Part shown: in pieces, positions 19,100-27,201 of the stretch
Numbering within the stretch: the stretch's first letter is position 1
Layout of the letters: every line of letters begins with the position of its first letter
Assembly (NCBI GenBank): GCA_947450325.1
Contig: CANFUT010000019.1
Span: forward strand, 1-64,000
From: Flavobacteriia bacterium
Lineage (GTDB): Bacteria > Bacteroidota > Bacteroidia > Flavobacteriales_D > Crocinitomicaceae
Reading direction: 5' to 3'
DNA length: 64,000 nucleotides
Made by a program: the position numbers and the translations under genes
Notes under the pieces: model-generated
What the model was told of the DNA's origin: nothing
The model's input: the letters and a program-made list of their open reading frames with translations, nothing else
The model's database searches: none

Positions 19100-20167
19100 T
19101 TAGTTTGAACAGGCACTATTTTTAAGAAAAACGGCTGCTGATTCAATGCCAAACTCAACTGCTTTGTTCCAATCGCTGCAAGCATTTTCAACATTTCTTA
19201 GCATTTCATAGGCAATTCCACGGTTCAAATATGCATAACCGTAATTTGCATCCAATTCGATTGCTTTTCCGCAAGCTTGAATCGCTTCTTCGTATTTTTC
19301 AAGTTTGATATACGCAGACGCTAAATTGTTGTAAGCAAAAGCATAATCTTCTTTCAATTCAATCGTTTTGTTGAAATCATTGATTGCGCCCTGAAAATCA
19401 CCTTTGCTGAATTTTGCAAAACCGCGATTGTTGTACGCCAAATAGAATTTCGAATCCAATGCAATGGCATCGCTGTATGCTTTGATCGCTTTATCGTAAT
19501 CTCCCGATTTTCTGTAAACACTTCCCAAGTTGTTGAATGCAATCGTCAATTTTGAATCCGCAACTGTTGCCGCTTGGTAATCTTTGATCGCATTGGGCAA
19601 ATCGCCCATTTCACGGAAAACGCTTCCTCTGTCGTTGAGTGCAAAAGCGTAATCTTTTTTCAAAACGATGGCAGCATCTAAGTCTTTTTTCGCAGCAGGA
19701 AAATCTTTTTGTCCGAAATACAAAACTGCGCGTTGGTAGAAATATTTCGCTTCAGTGGCGTTCAATTCAATCGCTTTGAAGTAAGAACCCATCGCTTCAG
19801 TGCTGTTGTTTGCAGTTTGCGCGATGATTCCCAATTCAAAAAACGCTTGGTGTGCACTTTTATCCAAATTAATGGTTTGCAAAAAATCCGCTTTGGCACT
19901 GGCGGTATTTTTCATTTCCAAATAAGCGTAACCACGATTCAAATATGCTTTGGCAAATTGTGGAGATACCTCAATTGCTTCAGAAAACGCTGTGACAGCC
20001 GAAGTAAAATCTTGCTTTTCAAAAGCGCCAACGCCTGCATTGAATTTTTCTTGCGCAGCCGCAGAAATGAACAAGCTGTCATTGTTTTTTGCATTCTGAT
20101 TTTGCGACCAAGTGGTGATTGCCAACAATAAAAATCCACTTAAAAGTAAACCGATTTTTTGTTTCAT
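19100..20167 (-). CDS. Exported tetratricopeptide-repeat protein
   Basis: From the ATG at 20167 the protein has 355 residues and a signal peptide ending TWSQ; a longer in-frame start at 20203 would put 12 residues ahead of it and is less likely. The remainder is about nine consecutive 34-residue TPRs with the usual AY.NRG.A and DY..A...D spacing. It is probably a periplasmic scaffold. The OmpA-type gene begins 3 bp after its stop, so they should act together in one envelope assembly. No catalytic motif is present. Confidence 0.85.
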   Translation of the reverse strand: MKQKIGLLLSGFLLLAITTWSQNQNAKNNDSLFISAAAQEKFNAGVGAFEKQDFTSAVTAFSEAIEVSPQFAKAYLNRGYAYLEMKNTASAKADFLQTINLDKSAHQAFFELGIIAQTANNSTEAMGSYFKAIELNATEAKYFYQRAVLYFGQKDFPAAKKDLDAAIVLKKDYAFALNDRGSVFREMGDLPNAIKDYQAATVADSKLTIAFNNLGSVYRKSGDYDKAIKAYSDAIALDSKFYLAYNNRGFAKFSKGDFQGAINDFNKTIELKEDYAFAYNNLASAYIKLEKYEEAIQACGKAIELDANYGYAYLNRGIAYEMLRNVENACSDWNKAVEFGIESAAVFLKNSACSN

Positions 20168-20239
20168 ATACTTTAATTTACTGTTCCCAAACAAAGGAAA
20201 CACATGTACCTAATTTCCAATAAATCAATTGGACTCAAA

Positions 20240-20247
20240 CAAAGGTA
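20240..20247 (-). promoter_or_regulatory. Predicted -7 element for the TPR-OmpA operon
   Basis: Minus-strand TACCTTTG is an exact match to TAnnTTTG, 73 bp upstream of the ATG at 20167. The -33 element is not clear: the TTG candidates lie 12 or 24 nt away. Confidence 0.4.
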
Positions 20248-20418
20248 GCCTTAAAATACCAACATCTTTCACAAAGTAGGTAAGAGAATCTTTCAACAGT
20301 TGAATGTCAAAATCAATCTATTTTAATGTCGAATTGTTATATATTTAACTGAAATCAATATATTTATGGGAGAATTGTGGGATTTTAGTATCCAGCTTTC
20401 AACTAAATAATCAAACTA

Positions 20419-21933
20419 TTGGCGAAGATTTTATTCTATATTTCATTGTTTTTCCTTTTTCAAGCAAGTTTGTTTGGGCAAAATTTATTTAATAAAAGAT
20501 ACGAAAAAATAATTGGTGATACAAACTACTTTGCACGGGCAAATGGAGTTGTTCAAACATCTGATAGTGCATATGTTATAGTAGGGACTAATACAGAAAG
20601 TCGCAGAATGTCTGCTTTGAAGCTAAATAAATATGGTGATACACTCTGGTCCTATGTTAGAGATTTAGGTGAGCCATACGCGTGTGCATTCTCCGCAGCT
20701 TTAGAAACAAAAGATGGTCATTTCATAATAGTTGGACAGGGAACAGATACATCAACACTTTATCAAAATGCTGTTGTGGTTAAGTTGAATAAAGCAACTG
20801 GTGATACTATTTGGTTTAGGCAATCTGGATTACCAAAAACTGGATTAACCTATATCGATATCGAACAAACATCTGATAATGGGCTTATTTTATGTGGTAT
20901 GCGAGCTGAAAGAGACTCCCTCGGTTGGCTATATTCGGACGTTTATTTGGTTAAAAGGAATAGCATAGGTGTCATTCAATGGGAACGTAGTTATGATATA
21001 AACACACAAGATATAGTTAGATCTATAGAAATTGCAAGTGATGGTGGTTTTATGCTATTCGGTTCATCGCGTAACGATTTTACTGGTGAAGAAAGTATGT
21101 TTTTAATAAAAACAGACAGTTTAGGTGAGCTTCTTTGGCAAAATACATACGGTGGTCCTTATTCAGATTGGGGTTTAGCGATTACAAAATTACAAGATGG
21201 AAACTTTCTTTTAGCGGGTGGAACATCTTTAAATTCAAATGATGCTTCTGCCAGCCTGCTTATTAAAATTGATCCAGAAGGAAATATTATTTGGCAAAAA
21301 AAATATTTTGGTGAATTTAACCAGCAAGAGTTTTCTAGTGTTAAACAACTCGCAACAGGCGAAATCGTGGTCTGTGGAAGCACAAAAGGAGATGCTGATG
21401 TAAGTTTTTTCGGTATCCTCAAGGTTTTAAATGAAACTGATGGAAGCATTATTTGGGAAAAACAATATCAATTCTACAACATGGTAAATACAGATCAATA
21501 CTTTTATTCCATGGATTTATGCTCAGACGGAGGTTTTATTTTGGCTGGAATGGCTCGTAATTTGAATCCTGAAGGCCCAGGCAATTCCATGTGGGTGGTC
21601 AAAACCGACTGCATGGGCAACGACAGCATTTGGGACAATGCCGCTTGTCCGATCAAAACGGATACGCCAGATACGGTAATTCCTTTCAACCTCTACCCAA
21701 ACCCATCCACAGGTGCTGTTACCGTAGATTATTTCATCCCGCAAAACGCCGAAAATCAAAGCATTTCTTTCTACGACGCCACAGGAAAATTGGTGCAGAA
21801 AGTAGTTTTTACGGGTGAAGGGCAAATTCAGTTGAATATTGATTGTAGTGGGTTTTCGAATGGGGTTTATCAATGTGTGTTGGTATCGGATGGGGAGGTT
21901 TTGCAGCAGGGGAAGTTGGTTTTGATTAAATGA
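20419..21933 (+). CDS. T9SS-secreted protein with propeller-type repeats
   Basis: 504 residues starting at TTG (20419). A stop at 20404-20406 in the same frame and the absence of any ATG force this start, and a signal peptide follows directly (LFYISLFFLFQASLFGQ). The body has about seven units with KTD(S/P)xG, xxWxKxYGG and DGGFxLxG elements, typical of a beta-propeller-like extracellular domain in Bacteroidota. Residues from about 428 on form a T9SS type A sorting domain (FNLYPNPSTGA ... LVLIK). The protein is expected at the cell surface or in the medium. The function is unknown. A 12-bp hairpin repeat starts 12 bp after the stop. Confidence 0.85.
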   Translation: MAKILFYISLFFLFQASLFGQNLFNKRYEKIIGDTNYFARANGVVQTSDSAYVIVGTNTESRRMSALKLNKYGDTLWSYVRDLGEPYACAFSAALETKDGHFIIVGQGTDTSTLYQNAVVVKLNKATGDTIWFRQSGLPKTGLTYIDIEQTSDNGLILCGMRAERDSLGWLYSDVYLVKRNSIGVIQWERSYDINTQDIVRSIEIASDGGFMLFGSSRNDFTGEESMFLIKTDSLGELLWQNTYGGPYSDWGLAITKLQDGNFLLAGGTSLNSNDASASLLIKIDPEGNIIWQKKYFGEFNQQEFSSVKQLATGEIVVCGSTKGDADVSFFGILKVLNETDGSIIWEKQYQFYNMVNTDQYFYSMDLCSDGGFILAGMARNLNPEGPGNSMWVVKTDCMGNDSIWDNAACPIKTDTPDTVIPFNLYPNPSTGAVTVDYFIPQNAENQSISFYDATGKLVQKVVFTGEGQIQLNIDCSGFSNGVYQCVLVSDGEVLQQGKLVLIK

Positions 21934-21945
21934 GATTTATGCGAA

Positions 21946-21979
21946 GTTCTTTCTTTTACCTTGATGTAAAAGAAAGAAC
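21946..21979. repeat. Hairpin repeat E, copy 1
   Basis: Perfect 12-bp inverted arms GTTCTTTCTTTT and AAAAGAAAGAAC around a 10-nt loop, followed by CAAGGCTGCGCAATCAAAGC. It begins 12 bp after the T9SS gene's stop and may double as a terminator. Copy 2 is at 24112-24168. Confidence 0.8.
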
Positions 21980-22093
21980 CAAAGAAAAGATCAAGGCTGC
22001 GCAATCAAAGCTAAAAAATTAAAATTTATGACTAAACAAAAGTAAACTCGCAACAAAGTCTGATTTAGTTGCGAGGTTAGTCTATGCTCAAAC

Positions 22094-22217
22094 AGTACTT
22101 TTGTTTGGTCGTCAAAAATTCCAATTTTTCTTAACGCTTTTATTGCTAAGGCCGGAAGGGTCGTAAGAACTAAAGATATTCTTGCTGTTCTTAGAAAATG
22201 TTGAACTGAAGTTTAAA
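22094..22217 (+). repeat. Dispersed repeat R, copy A
   Basis: Begins AGTACTTTTGTTTGG, contains AACGCTTTTATTGCTAAGG followed by CCGGAAGGGTC, and ends AGAAAATGTTGA plus AGTTTAAA. The 3' part is shared with copy B. Confidence 0.8.
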
Positions 22218-22272
22218 ATAAAGTGCTAGATTTTAGGACTTACAAAAAAGTCTCCGGTCTATTGTCTCAAAA

Positions 22273-22396
22273 AGTACTTTTGTTTGGCCGTCAAGCATTT
22301 GGAATTTTACTTAACGCTTTTATTGCTAAGGCCGGAAGGGTCTTAAAACTTGGGATTTTCTTTGGTTTGTAGAAAATGTTGATCTGTAGTTTAAAC
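22273..22396 (+). repeat. Dispersed repeat R, copy B
   Basis: Same start, core and end as copy A, in the same orientation, offset by 179 bp. The two copies are near identical from the AACGCTTTT core through the CCGGAAGGGTC segment. Confidence 0.8.
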
Positions 22397-22462
22397 TTAG
22401 ACAATAGATTTTTAGAAGAATCTTTCGTCTAATGTCTTCGGTCTCGTGTCTAAAGTCTCAAA

Positions 22463-22530
22463 AAACGCTTTTATTGCTGAGGCCGGAAAGGTTCGTGAAA
22501 TCTTGGGATTTTCGTTTTTTAGATTATTGA
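22463..22530 (+). repeat. Dispersed repeat R, partial copy C
   Basis: Starts directly at the AACGCTTTTATTGCTGAGG core, lacks the 5' AGTACTTTTG part, and shares the CTTGGGATTTTC segment with copy B. Confidence 0.65.
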
Positions 22531-22544
22531 TGATTCGGCATACT

Positions 22545-22635
22545 TCCCCCTTTGGAGGAGAAAAAGCGGTAGCTTTTGACCGCCATGGGCAGCTGCGAAG
22601 CAAACACTCAGCGATAGCGCCAGGACCAAGGGGGA
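22545..22635. repeat. Palindrome-bounded GC-richer element
   Basis: The left end TCCCCCTTTGG (22545-22555) and right end CCAAGGGGGA (22626-22635) are inverted repeats with one extra T on the left. The 70-bp interior is clearly more GC-rich than its surroundings. It looks like a small non-coding mobile or REP-like element, but no second copy exists in this window. Confidence 0.55.
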
Positions 22636-22681
22636 GGACCTTTTCCAAAAAACTTAAAACAAAACTTCAGACACAAGACAA

Positions 22682-24052
22682 TCAGAAAGTCTTCAGTCTA
22701 ATGTCTATCGTCTCAGGTCTAATATCTTTAGTCTTCTCTATCAACGCGCGGCGTTCCGCCAAAAGACTCGCAAGGTTTGAAGATTTTCTCAATTTCGCCA
22801 TTGCACTCAAATCTTGCGCGGTTTGTAACCAGCGGTAAGCAATCACACCGAAAATCGGGATGATGAAATAGTAAATCCACGGAATGAATAAATTGATTGT
22901 TTTCAAGTCATAAAACAAGGGAATGAACACAAAATGATTCAACAAAAGCACCAAAGGAATATTGAAAAGTCCGATGGCAACGACGCCCAACATCATTTTT
23001 ACGGAACTCCAAAAAACAGCTCTTTTGAACGATTTTTCTGTGAAATTTTTGATCAATTTGTATGGCAAATAGCAATGAATCGCTCCCAAAAGCATCAATG
23101 GGAAAAGAAAAATAAGCGAAATCCATGGCAACAAATTGGATTCTTTTTCTTCGATTTTTCTCAAATATGAATCTTTGATTTTCTGCTTTTTGGTCTTTTT
23201 GAAAAAAGCATCTAATTCACTTTTCAAAGTTACCAATTCTTGGTTTTCATTCAAGTTTTGCGCGTTCATCCAAGCGGCAAGTGCTTTGGAGTTTTTCCAT
23301 TTTTCGAACAAAGAAATGTTTCGAATTGGATCTTCAGGATGCATGCCATTTCGCTGCAATCTGCTCACGTATTCGTGAAAAAATACCCAATCCGCATCTT
23401 CTACATGCGTGATTTGTGCCTGTAAATCCAATTCTATTCGTTTCGTAACTTCATTTACAGCCCTTGAAGGGTTTTCCAAATAATCAGCTTTGTAATCATT
23501 CAAACAAATTGGATTGCCGTTTGAAACCAACACGCTTCCGCCCAAATAATTAGGGTCACCATAATTGATGCCAATCGCGGCAATAAAAACTTCTTTTTCC
23601 CAATTCATCGCTTCCAAACTTCCAAATCCAATTCTAGCTGCACCTTTTTTGACAGGTTTCAATCTTCTAATAAAAATGTCGTCTGTAAAACCTTCGCCAA
23701 AAATCAACAAATTGCGTTTTCCCTTCAAGATTTGCGTGCATTTTTTGAATGTTTCATCATTCTTAGCTTTGGTGTCTTCTCCGTCGTGTTGTCTGTAAAT
23801 CGGCAACATGTGCGCCATCCACAAAATCGGTTTCATCGCTTTGGTAAAAACATCTGAACGCGTCATAAAAAATACGATTGGTCGCTGCAAAGAACCCACA
23901 ATCAAAGGATCCATAAACGAAGCCGCATGATTGCTAACGTAAATTGTTCTACCAAAATGTTTGCGCGGTTTGTTGACTACGCGTTGTTTTGGATAATACA
24001 ATCGCAACGAATAAGGCAATGTGAAATACAAAAGAAGATATAAAAATCGCAT
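22682..24052 (-). CDS. 1-acyl-glycerol-phosphate / glycerol-3-phosphate acyltransferase family (PlsC-like)
   Basis: 456 residues. The N-terminal acyltransferase domain (about 35-270) carries SNHAASFMDP, the H-x5-D catalytic form of the GPT2/SCT1-like subgroup, and an FGEGFTDD block corresponding to the EG motif. Three or four membrane helices follow at about 320-425. It should acylate a glycerol-phosphate intermediate of phospholipid synthesis at the inner membrane. The last residues (KTKDIRPETIDIRLKTF) are encoded by the same GTCT-type short repeats that fill the neighbouring intergenic DNA, so the C-terminus appears to have been extended by repeat sequence. The gene is bracketed by directly repeated intergenic elements. 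Confidence 0.8.
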   Translation of the reverse strand: MRFLYLLLYFTLPYSLRLYYPKQRVVNKPRKHFGRTIYVSNHAASFMDPLIVGSLQRPIVFFMTRSDVFTKAMKPILWMAHMLPIYRQHDGEDTKAKNDETFKKCTQILKGKRNLLIFGEGFTDDIFIRRLKPVKKGAARIGFGSLEAMNWEKEVFIAAIGINYGDPNYLGGSVLVSNGNPICLNDYKADYLENPSRAVNEVTKRIELDLQAQITHVEDADWVFFHEYVSRLQRNGMHPEDPIRNISLFEKWKNSKALAAWMNAQNLNENQELVTLKSELDAFFKKTKKQKIKDSYLRKIEEKESNLLPWISLIFLFPLMLLGAIHCYLPYKLIKNFTEKSFKRAVFWSSVKMMLGVVAIGLFNIPLVLLLNHFVFIPLFYDLKTINLFIPWIYYFIIPIFGVIAYRWLQTAQDLSAMAKLRKSSNLASLLAERRALIEKTKDIRPETIDIRLKTF

Positions 24053-24111
24053 TTTTTTAGTGTTTTTAAAAAGCGTTCAAAGGTAATAGATTTATAGTAA
24101 ATTCTGCGAAT

Positions 24112-24168
24112 GTTCTTTCTTTTCACTAACGTGGCTGCTGCGCGGTACCTTGATGCAAAAGAAAGAAC
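24112..24168. repeat. Hairpin repeat E, copy 2, with enlarged loop
   Basis: The same 12-bp arms as at 21946-21979 (24112-24123 and 24157-24168), but the loop is 33 nt instead of 10. The extra bases (CACTAACGTGGCTGCTGCGC and following) look inserted. Downstream CAAGGCTACGCAATCAAAGC matches copy 1, but is interrupted by a second, palindromic insertion. Confidence 0.75.
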
Positions 24169-24280
24169 CAATCCCGATAAATTAATCGGGACAAGGCTAC
24201 GCAATCAAAGCTATAAAAATTAGATTTATAGACAATTAGAAAAGTCTTCGGTCTCGAGTCTAATGTCTTCTGTCTCAAAA

Positions 24281-24375
24281 AGTACTTTTGTTTGGCCGTC
24301 AAACATTCCGAATTTTACTTAACGCTTTTATTGCTGAGGCCGAAAAAACCTCCAAATTTGAGTTTTTCTAAAAAG
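24281..24375 (+). repeat. Dispersed repeat R, copy D
   Basis: Begins AGTACTTTTGTTTGGCCGTC as in copy B and contains AACGCTTTTATTGCTGAGG as in copy C. It diverges after the GAGGCCG segment. Confidence 0.75.
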
Positions 24376-24515
24376 ACTAAAACTTTAAAATGGTTTTTGT
24401 CATGGTTTTTGAACCAAAAACACACGCCAAAAACAAATTCACTCCTTCTTACACGATGGACTGCGTCCATCGCTACCCATATTTGATACCTAACGGCATC
24501 ATGAATTCTCAAAAT

Positions 24516-25697
24516 CTATTCCTTTGGAGGAAATCCGGTTTTTTGCGTGAAAAACGATTCGTGATCCAACTTCACTAAATGAATTCCTGGAAAGTAATAC
24601 ACCGCGATTTGATGATAATTATAGCCGTATTTCGCCATGCGCATCGCACCTTCTTGACACAATCCGACGCCGTGACCAAAGCCGCGACCGCGAATCACCA
24701 CTTCCATTCCTTCGGGATAAGTGCTAAAAAACGTGGACTTTAAATTAAATTCTGTACGCAAATCTCGCAACGGAATTCCCAGCGCTGGCGACTGATAAAA
24801 TGCCATGCGTTCATTTTGATTGAAAGAAAAAATCAAGGGGCCATAAATGGAATCATTCAAAGGATAATTGTAACGGGTCACCAAAAAATCAGCCCATTGC
24901 TGTTGCGGGATTCGTTTTTCCCAAGTGGCTTGTTTTGTGTAAATGCAAAAAGTGTCTTTGAAAGAATTCAAGTAAGGAATATTGACATTCCAAACAAATT
25001 CTGCTTCGCTCGTTTGTCCTCCGCAATTGGCGTGAAAATAAGCGTCGACCAATTCGTTATTTTCATCTTCCATCACAATGCCATCGGTATTCACGACAGC
25101 TTCTTCAATCGTTGGTGAAAATCGCAACATCGAATGATACGCCTGACAATGTACTCGGTCACACAAACTGAAACCTTCATTGTCGTGTTTGTGGATGTAT
25201 TTCAGCGCATAAGTTCTACTCATCAGCGCTTGCACTTTGTAGTATTCCAATTCCTTTCCGCCACCGCCTTCAGATTCTACAACGCCACTCAAATAATTGT
25301 TCATATCGACCAGATTCACGATGGTCAAACCTTCAGCGCCTGCGGTGATTTCAATGTCGTTTTTGTATTTTCTTTCTTTGACAAAAGGTTCCTTGCAAGA
25401 AAGTGAAATGGAAAATCCAGCTTTGGTTTCTTGCAGAATGATTTTTTTGAAAATTCCCAGAGAAATGACGCCTTTTTTGAGCTCAATTTGTTGACTGGAT
25501 TTGTAAATGACATCCACAAATTCATTGGGCAAGATTGCACCAAATTCTGAAGTGTCGCCGAAAATGGAATAACTTCCGTCGTTGTAGGCGAATAAAATAC
25601 GTTTCACGTCATAGTCACGTAACACTCCGATACGCATTTGTTGGGCCATCGAAAAGAAACCTAACGCACTAAATAGAACAATGAAAAGTATTTTCAC
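24516..25697 (-). CDS. SpoIID/LytB-domain protein (putative peptidoglycan-processing)
   Basis: 393 residues, starting at GTG (25697), the only start that keeps the signal peptide MKILFIVLFSALGFFSMAQ. The SpoIID core is complete: YLSGVVESE (about 135-145), KVQALMSRTYAL (about 153-165), CxxxxHCQAY, ANCGGQTSEAE, and the closing GRGFGHGVGLCQEGAM (about 340-355). In sporulating Firmicutes SpoIID is a lytic transglycosylase acting on denuded glycan. Here the organism is Gram-negative, and a periplasmic role in cell-wall remodelling is inferred. It lies just downstream of lpxB on the same strand (40 bp gap) and may belong to that envelope operon. Confidence 0.85.
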   Translation of the reverse strand: MKILFIVLFSALGFFSMAQQMRIGVLRDYDVKRILFAYNDGSYSIFGDTSEFGAILPNEFVDVIYKSSQQIELKKGVISLGIFKKIILQETKAGFSISLSCKEPFVKERKYKNDIEITAGAEGLTIVNLVDMNNYLSGVVESEGGGGKELEYYKVQALMSRTYALKYIHKHDNEGFSLCDRVHCQAYHSMLRFSPTIEEAVVNTDGIVMEDENNELVDAYFHANCGGQTSEAEFVWNVNIPYLNSFKDTFCIYTKQATWEKRIPQQQWADFLVTRYNYPLNDSIYGPLIFSFNQNERMAFYQSPALGIPLRDLRTEFNLKSTFFSTYPEGMEVVIRGRGFGHGVGLCQEGAMRMAKYGYNYHQIAVYYFPGIHLVKLDHESFFTQKTGFPPKE

Positions 25698-25737
25698 AAT
25701 TGCAAAAATAAAAGATTGAGGTGCAACATGAAGCGCA

Positions 25738-26883
25738 CTAACGAATAGTTTTCAACAAGGATTGTGCAACTTTTTTGCTCGCTCCTCCTCCACCCAAAAA
25801 ATTTCTCAATAATTCGTAATCTTCCAACACTTTTTCACGCTTGCTTCCTCCTACCAAAAGCATCGCCAATTCTTCTTTGATTTGCGTTGCATTGCACTCA
25901 TGCTGAATCAATTCGCGTACAACTTCTCTGTTCATGATCAAATTGACCAAGGAAATAAATTCAATTTTCACCAATCTTTTGGCAATCGCATAAGAAATCG
26001 GTGAAGCTTTGTAGCAAACTACTTCGGGTACATTCAACAAAGCCGTTTCGAGCGTTGCGGTTCCAGAAGTAACAATCGCGGCTTCGGAGCAACCCAAAAT
26101 ATCGTACGTTGCACCATGAATGATTTTCGCATTTCGGCCAACCAAAAGTGGTTCGTAGAAAGATTTATCCAAAGATGGCGCACCAGCGATTAGAATTTCG
26201 TAACCTTCCAAATCCTTTACTGCGTCCAACATGATCGGCAATTTAACGCCCACTTCTTGTTTTCTGCTTCCTGGCAAAACAGCGATGATTGGTTTGTCAC
26301 CCAAGTTCCATTTTTGACGAAAATCTGATGCTGAAAAAGTCGTTTCACGGTATTGTTCAATTGCATCAAGTAACGGATGACCAACGTATTCAACTTCGTA
26401 ATCAAACTTTTCGTAAAAAGCTTTTTCAAAAGGTAAAATCGCAAATAAATGATCTACCGAACGTTTGATTTTGTGCACCCGATTTTGTTTCCAAGCCCAA
26501 ATTTGCGGGGAAACATAATAGTAAACTTTGATATTTTTGGCTTTTGCCCATTCAGCGATTCTCAAATTAAATCCTGGATAATCAATCAAAACAATGGCAT
26601 CTGGTTGATACGCCTCGATGTCCATTTTACAAACTTTGATATTGGAAAGAATCGTTCTGATATTCATCAACACTTCCACAAAACCCATGAAAGCCAAATC
26701 TTTGATGTGTTTTACTGGTTTGCCTGCTATTTTCTCCATCAAATCTCCGCCCCAAAACCTGAAATCGATATTTGGTTCATCTTCCAATAATGCTTTCATC
26801 AGATTTGCGCCATGTAAATCTCCTGAAGCTTCGCCAGCAATCATGTAAATTTTCAAGCGCTTTTTTTGATTTTCAGTTTCCAT
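25738..26883 (-). CDS. lpxB: Lipid-A-disaccharide synthase
   Basis: 381 residues from the ATG at 26883, which overlaps the upstream gene's TGA by one base (TGATG). It joins UDP-2,3-diacylglucosamine and lipid X to make the lipid A disaccharide at the inner membrane's cytoplasmic face. Recognisable LpxB features: GEASGDLHGANLM near the N-terminus, FMGFVEVL, the DYPGFNLRIA block, YYVSPQIWAWK, and the C-terminal half with VLPGSRKQEV and TSGTATLETAL. Length is normal. It is part of a surE-membrane protein-lpxB run that is common in Bacteroidota. Confidence 0.95.
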   Translation of the reverse strand: METENQKKRLKIYMIAGEASGDLHGANLMKALLEDEPNIDFRFWGGDLMEKIAGKPVKHIKDLAFMGFVEVLMNIRTILSNIKVCKMDIEAYQPDAIVLIDYPGFNLRIAEWAKAKNIKVYYYVSPQIWAWKQNRVHKIKRSVDHLFAILPFEKAFYEKFDYEVEYVGHPLLDAIEQYRETTFSASDFRQKWNLGDKPIIAVLPGSRKQEVGVKLPIMLDAVKDLEGYEILIAGAPSLDKSFYEPLLVGRNAKIIHGATYDILGCSEAAIVTSGTATLETALLNVPEVVCYKASPISYAIAKRLVKIEFISLVNLIMNREVVRELIQHECNATQIKEELAMLLVGGSKREKVLEDYELLRNFLGGGGASKKVAQSLLKTIR

Positions 26884-27191
26884 CAAGCAAGAAATTTAAA
26901 GTATAGAATGGCAAATAAATTCAAAACTGTTGACAGAATAATTCCCATCGCCAAAGGCCATTTTTCTTGACGTAAAAAGGTGTGAAACCAAATCAAATTG
27001 GCGATACTTGCCAAAGAAATAATTTTGCTTTTTTCAATTCGATTTAAACTGAAACGATAGAAATAATTGTCGATTTCATATTTGTTCAACAATGCGTAAA
27101 TCACAATTGTCAAAGGAATTGCCACTGCTGTTGTCAGTATTCCAATGAGCAATCCGATAGAATGTTGTTTTGTCCAATTTCTTAAATTCAT
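26883..27191 (-). CDS. Small membrane protein of unknown function
   Basis: 102 residues with three predicted membrane helices, at about 13-34, 58-74 and 80-100. There is no signal peptide and no known motif that I recognise. The stop overlaps the lpxB ATG, and the start lies 10 bp after the surE stop. Translational coupling with lpxB suggests a role near lipid A synthesis, but this is position-based inference only. Confidence 0.7.
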   Translation of the reverse strand: MNLRNWTKQHSIGLLIGILTTAVAIPLTIVIYALLNKYEIDNYFYRFSLNRIEKSKIISLASIANLIWFHTFLRQEKWPLAMGIILSTVLNLFAILYFKFLA

Positions 27192-27201
27192 TGCTAACTT
27201 A

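Larger units (their letters stand above)
21934..22681. repeat. Intergenic repeat island upstream of the acyltransferase 3' end
   Basis: About 750 bp without a credible gene. It holds: a 12-bp inverted repeat (21946-21979); two long copies (22094-22217, 22273-22396) and one partial copy (22463-22530) of a roughly 125-bp repeat; a palindrome-bounded 91-bp element (22545-22635); and stretches of short GTCT-based repeats. Relatives of the first two families recur at 24112-24375 on the far side of the acyltransferase gene. Confidence 0.8.
24053..24515. repeat. Repeat island upstream of the acyltransferase gene
   Basis: 463 bp with no credible gene. It holds hairpin repeat E copy 2 (24112-24168), an inserted TCCCGAT/ATCGGGA palindrome (about 24171-24190), GTCT-type short repeats (about 24243-24275) and repeat R copy D (24281-24375). 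Confidence 0.75.

Noticed and set aside
22094-22530. Regularly spaced repeats resembling a CRISPR array
   Set aside because: The repeat units are about 125 bp, diverge between copies, are unevenly spaced and have no cas genes near them.
22446-22838. 130-codon plus-strand ORF over the repeat island and the 3' end of the acyltransferase gene
   Set aside because: It is read through repeat R, the palindromic element and antisense to the acyltransferase end; nothing in it looks like a protein.
24516-25697. Evidence for sporulation from a SpoIID-like gene
   Set aside because: Every other feature points to a Gram-negative Bacteroidota cell, and SpoIID/LytB domains are not confined to sporulating bacteria.
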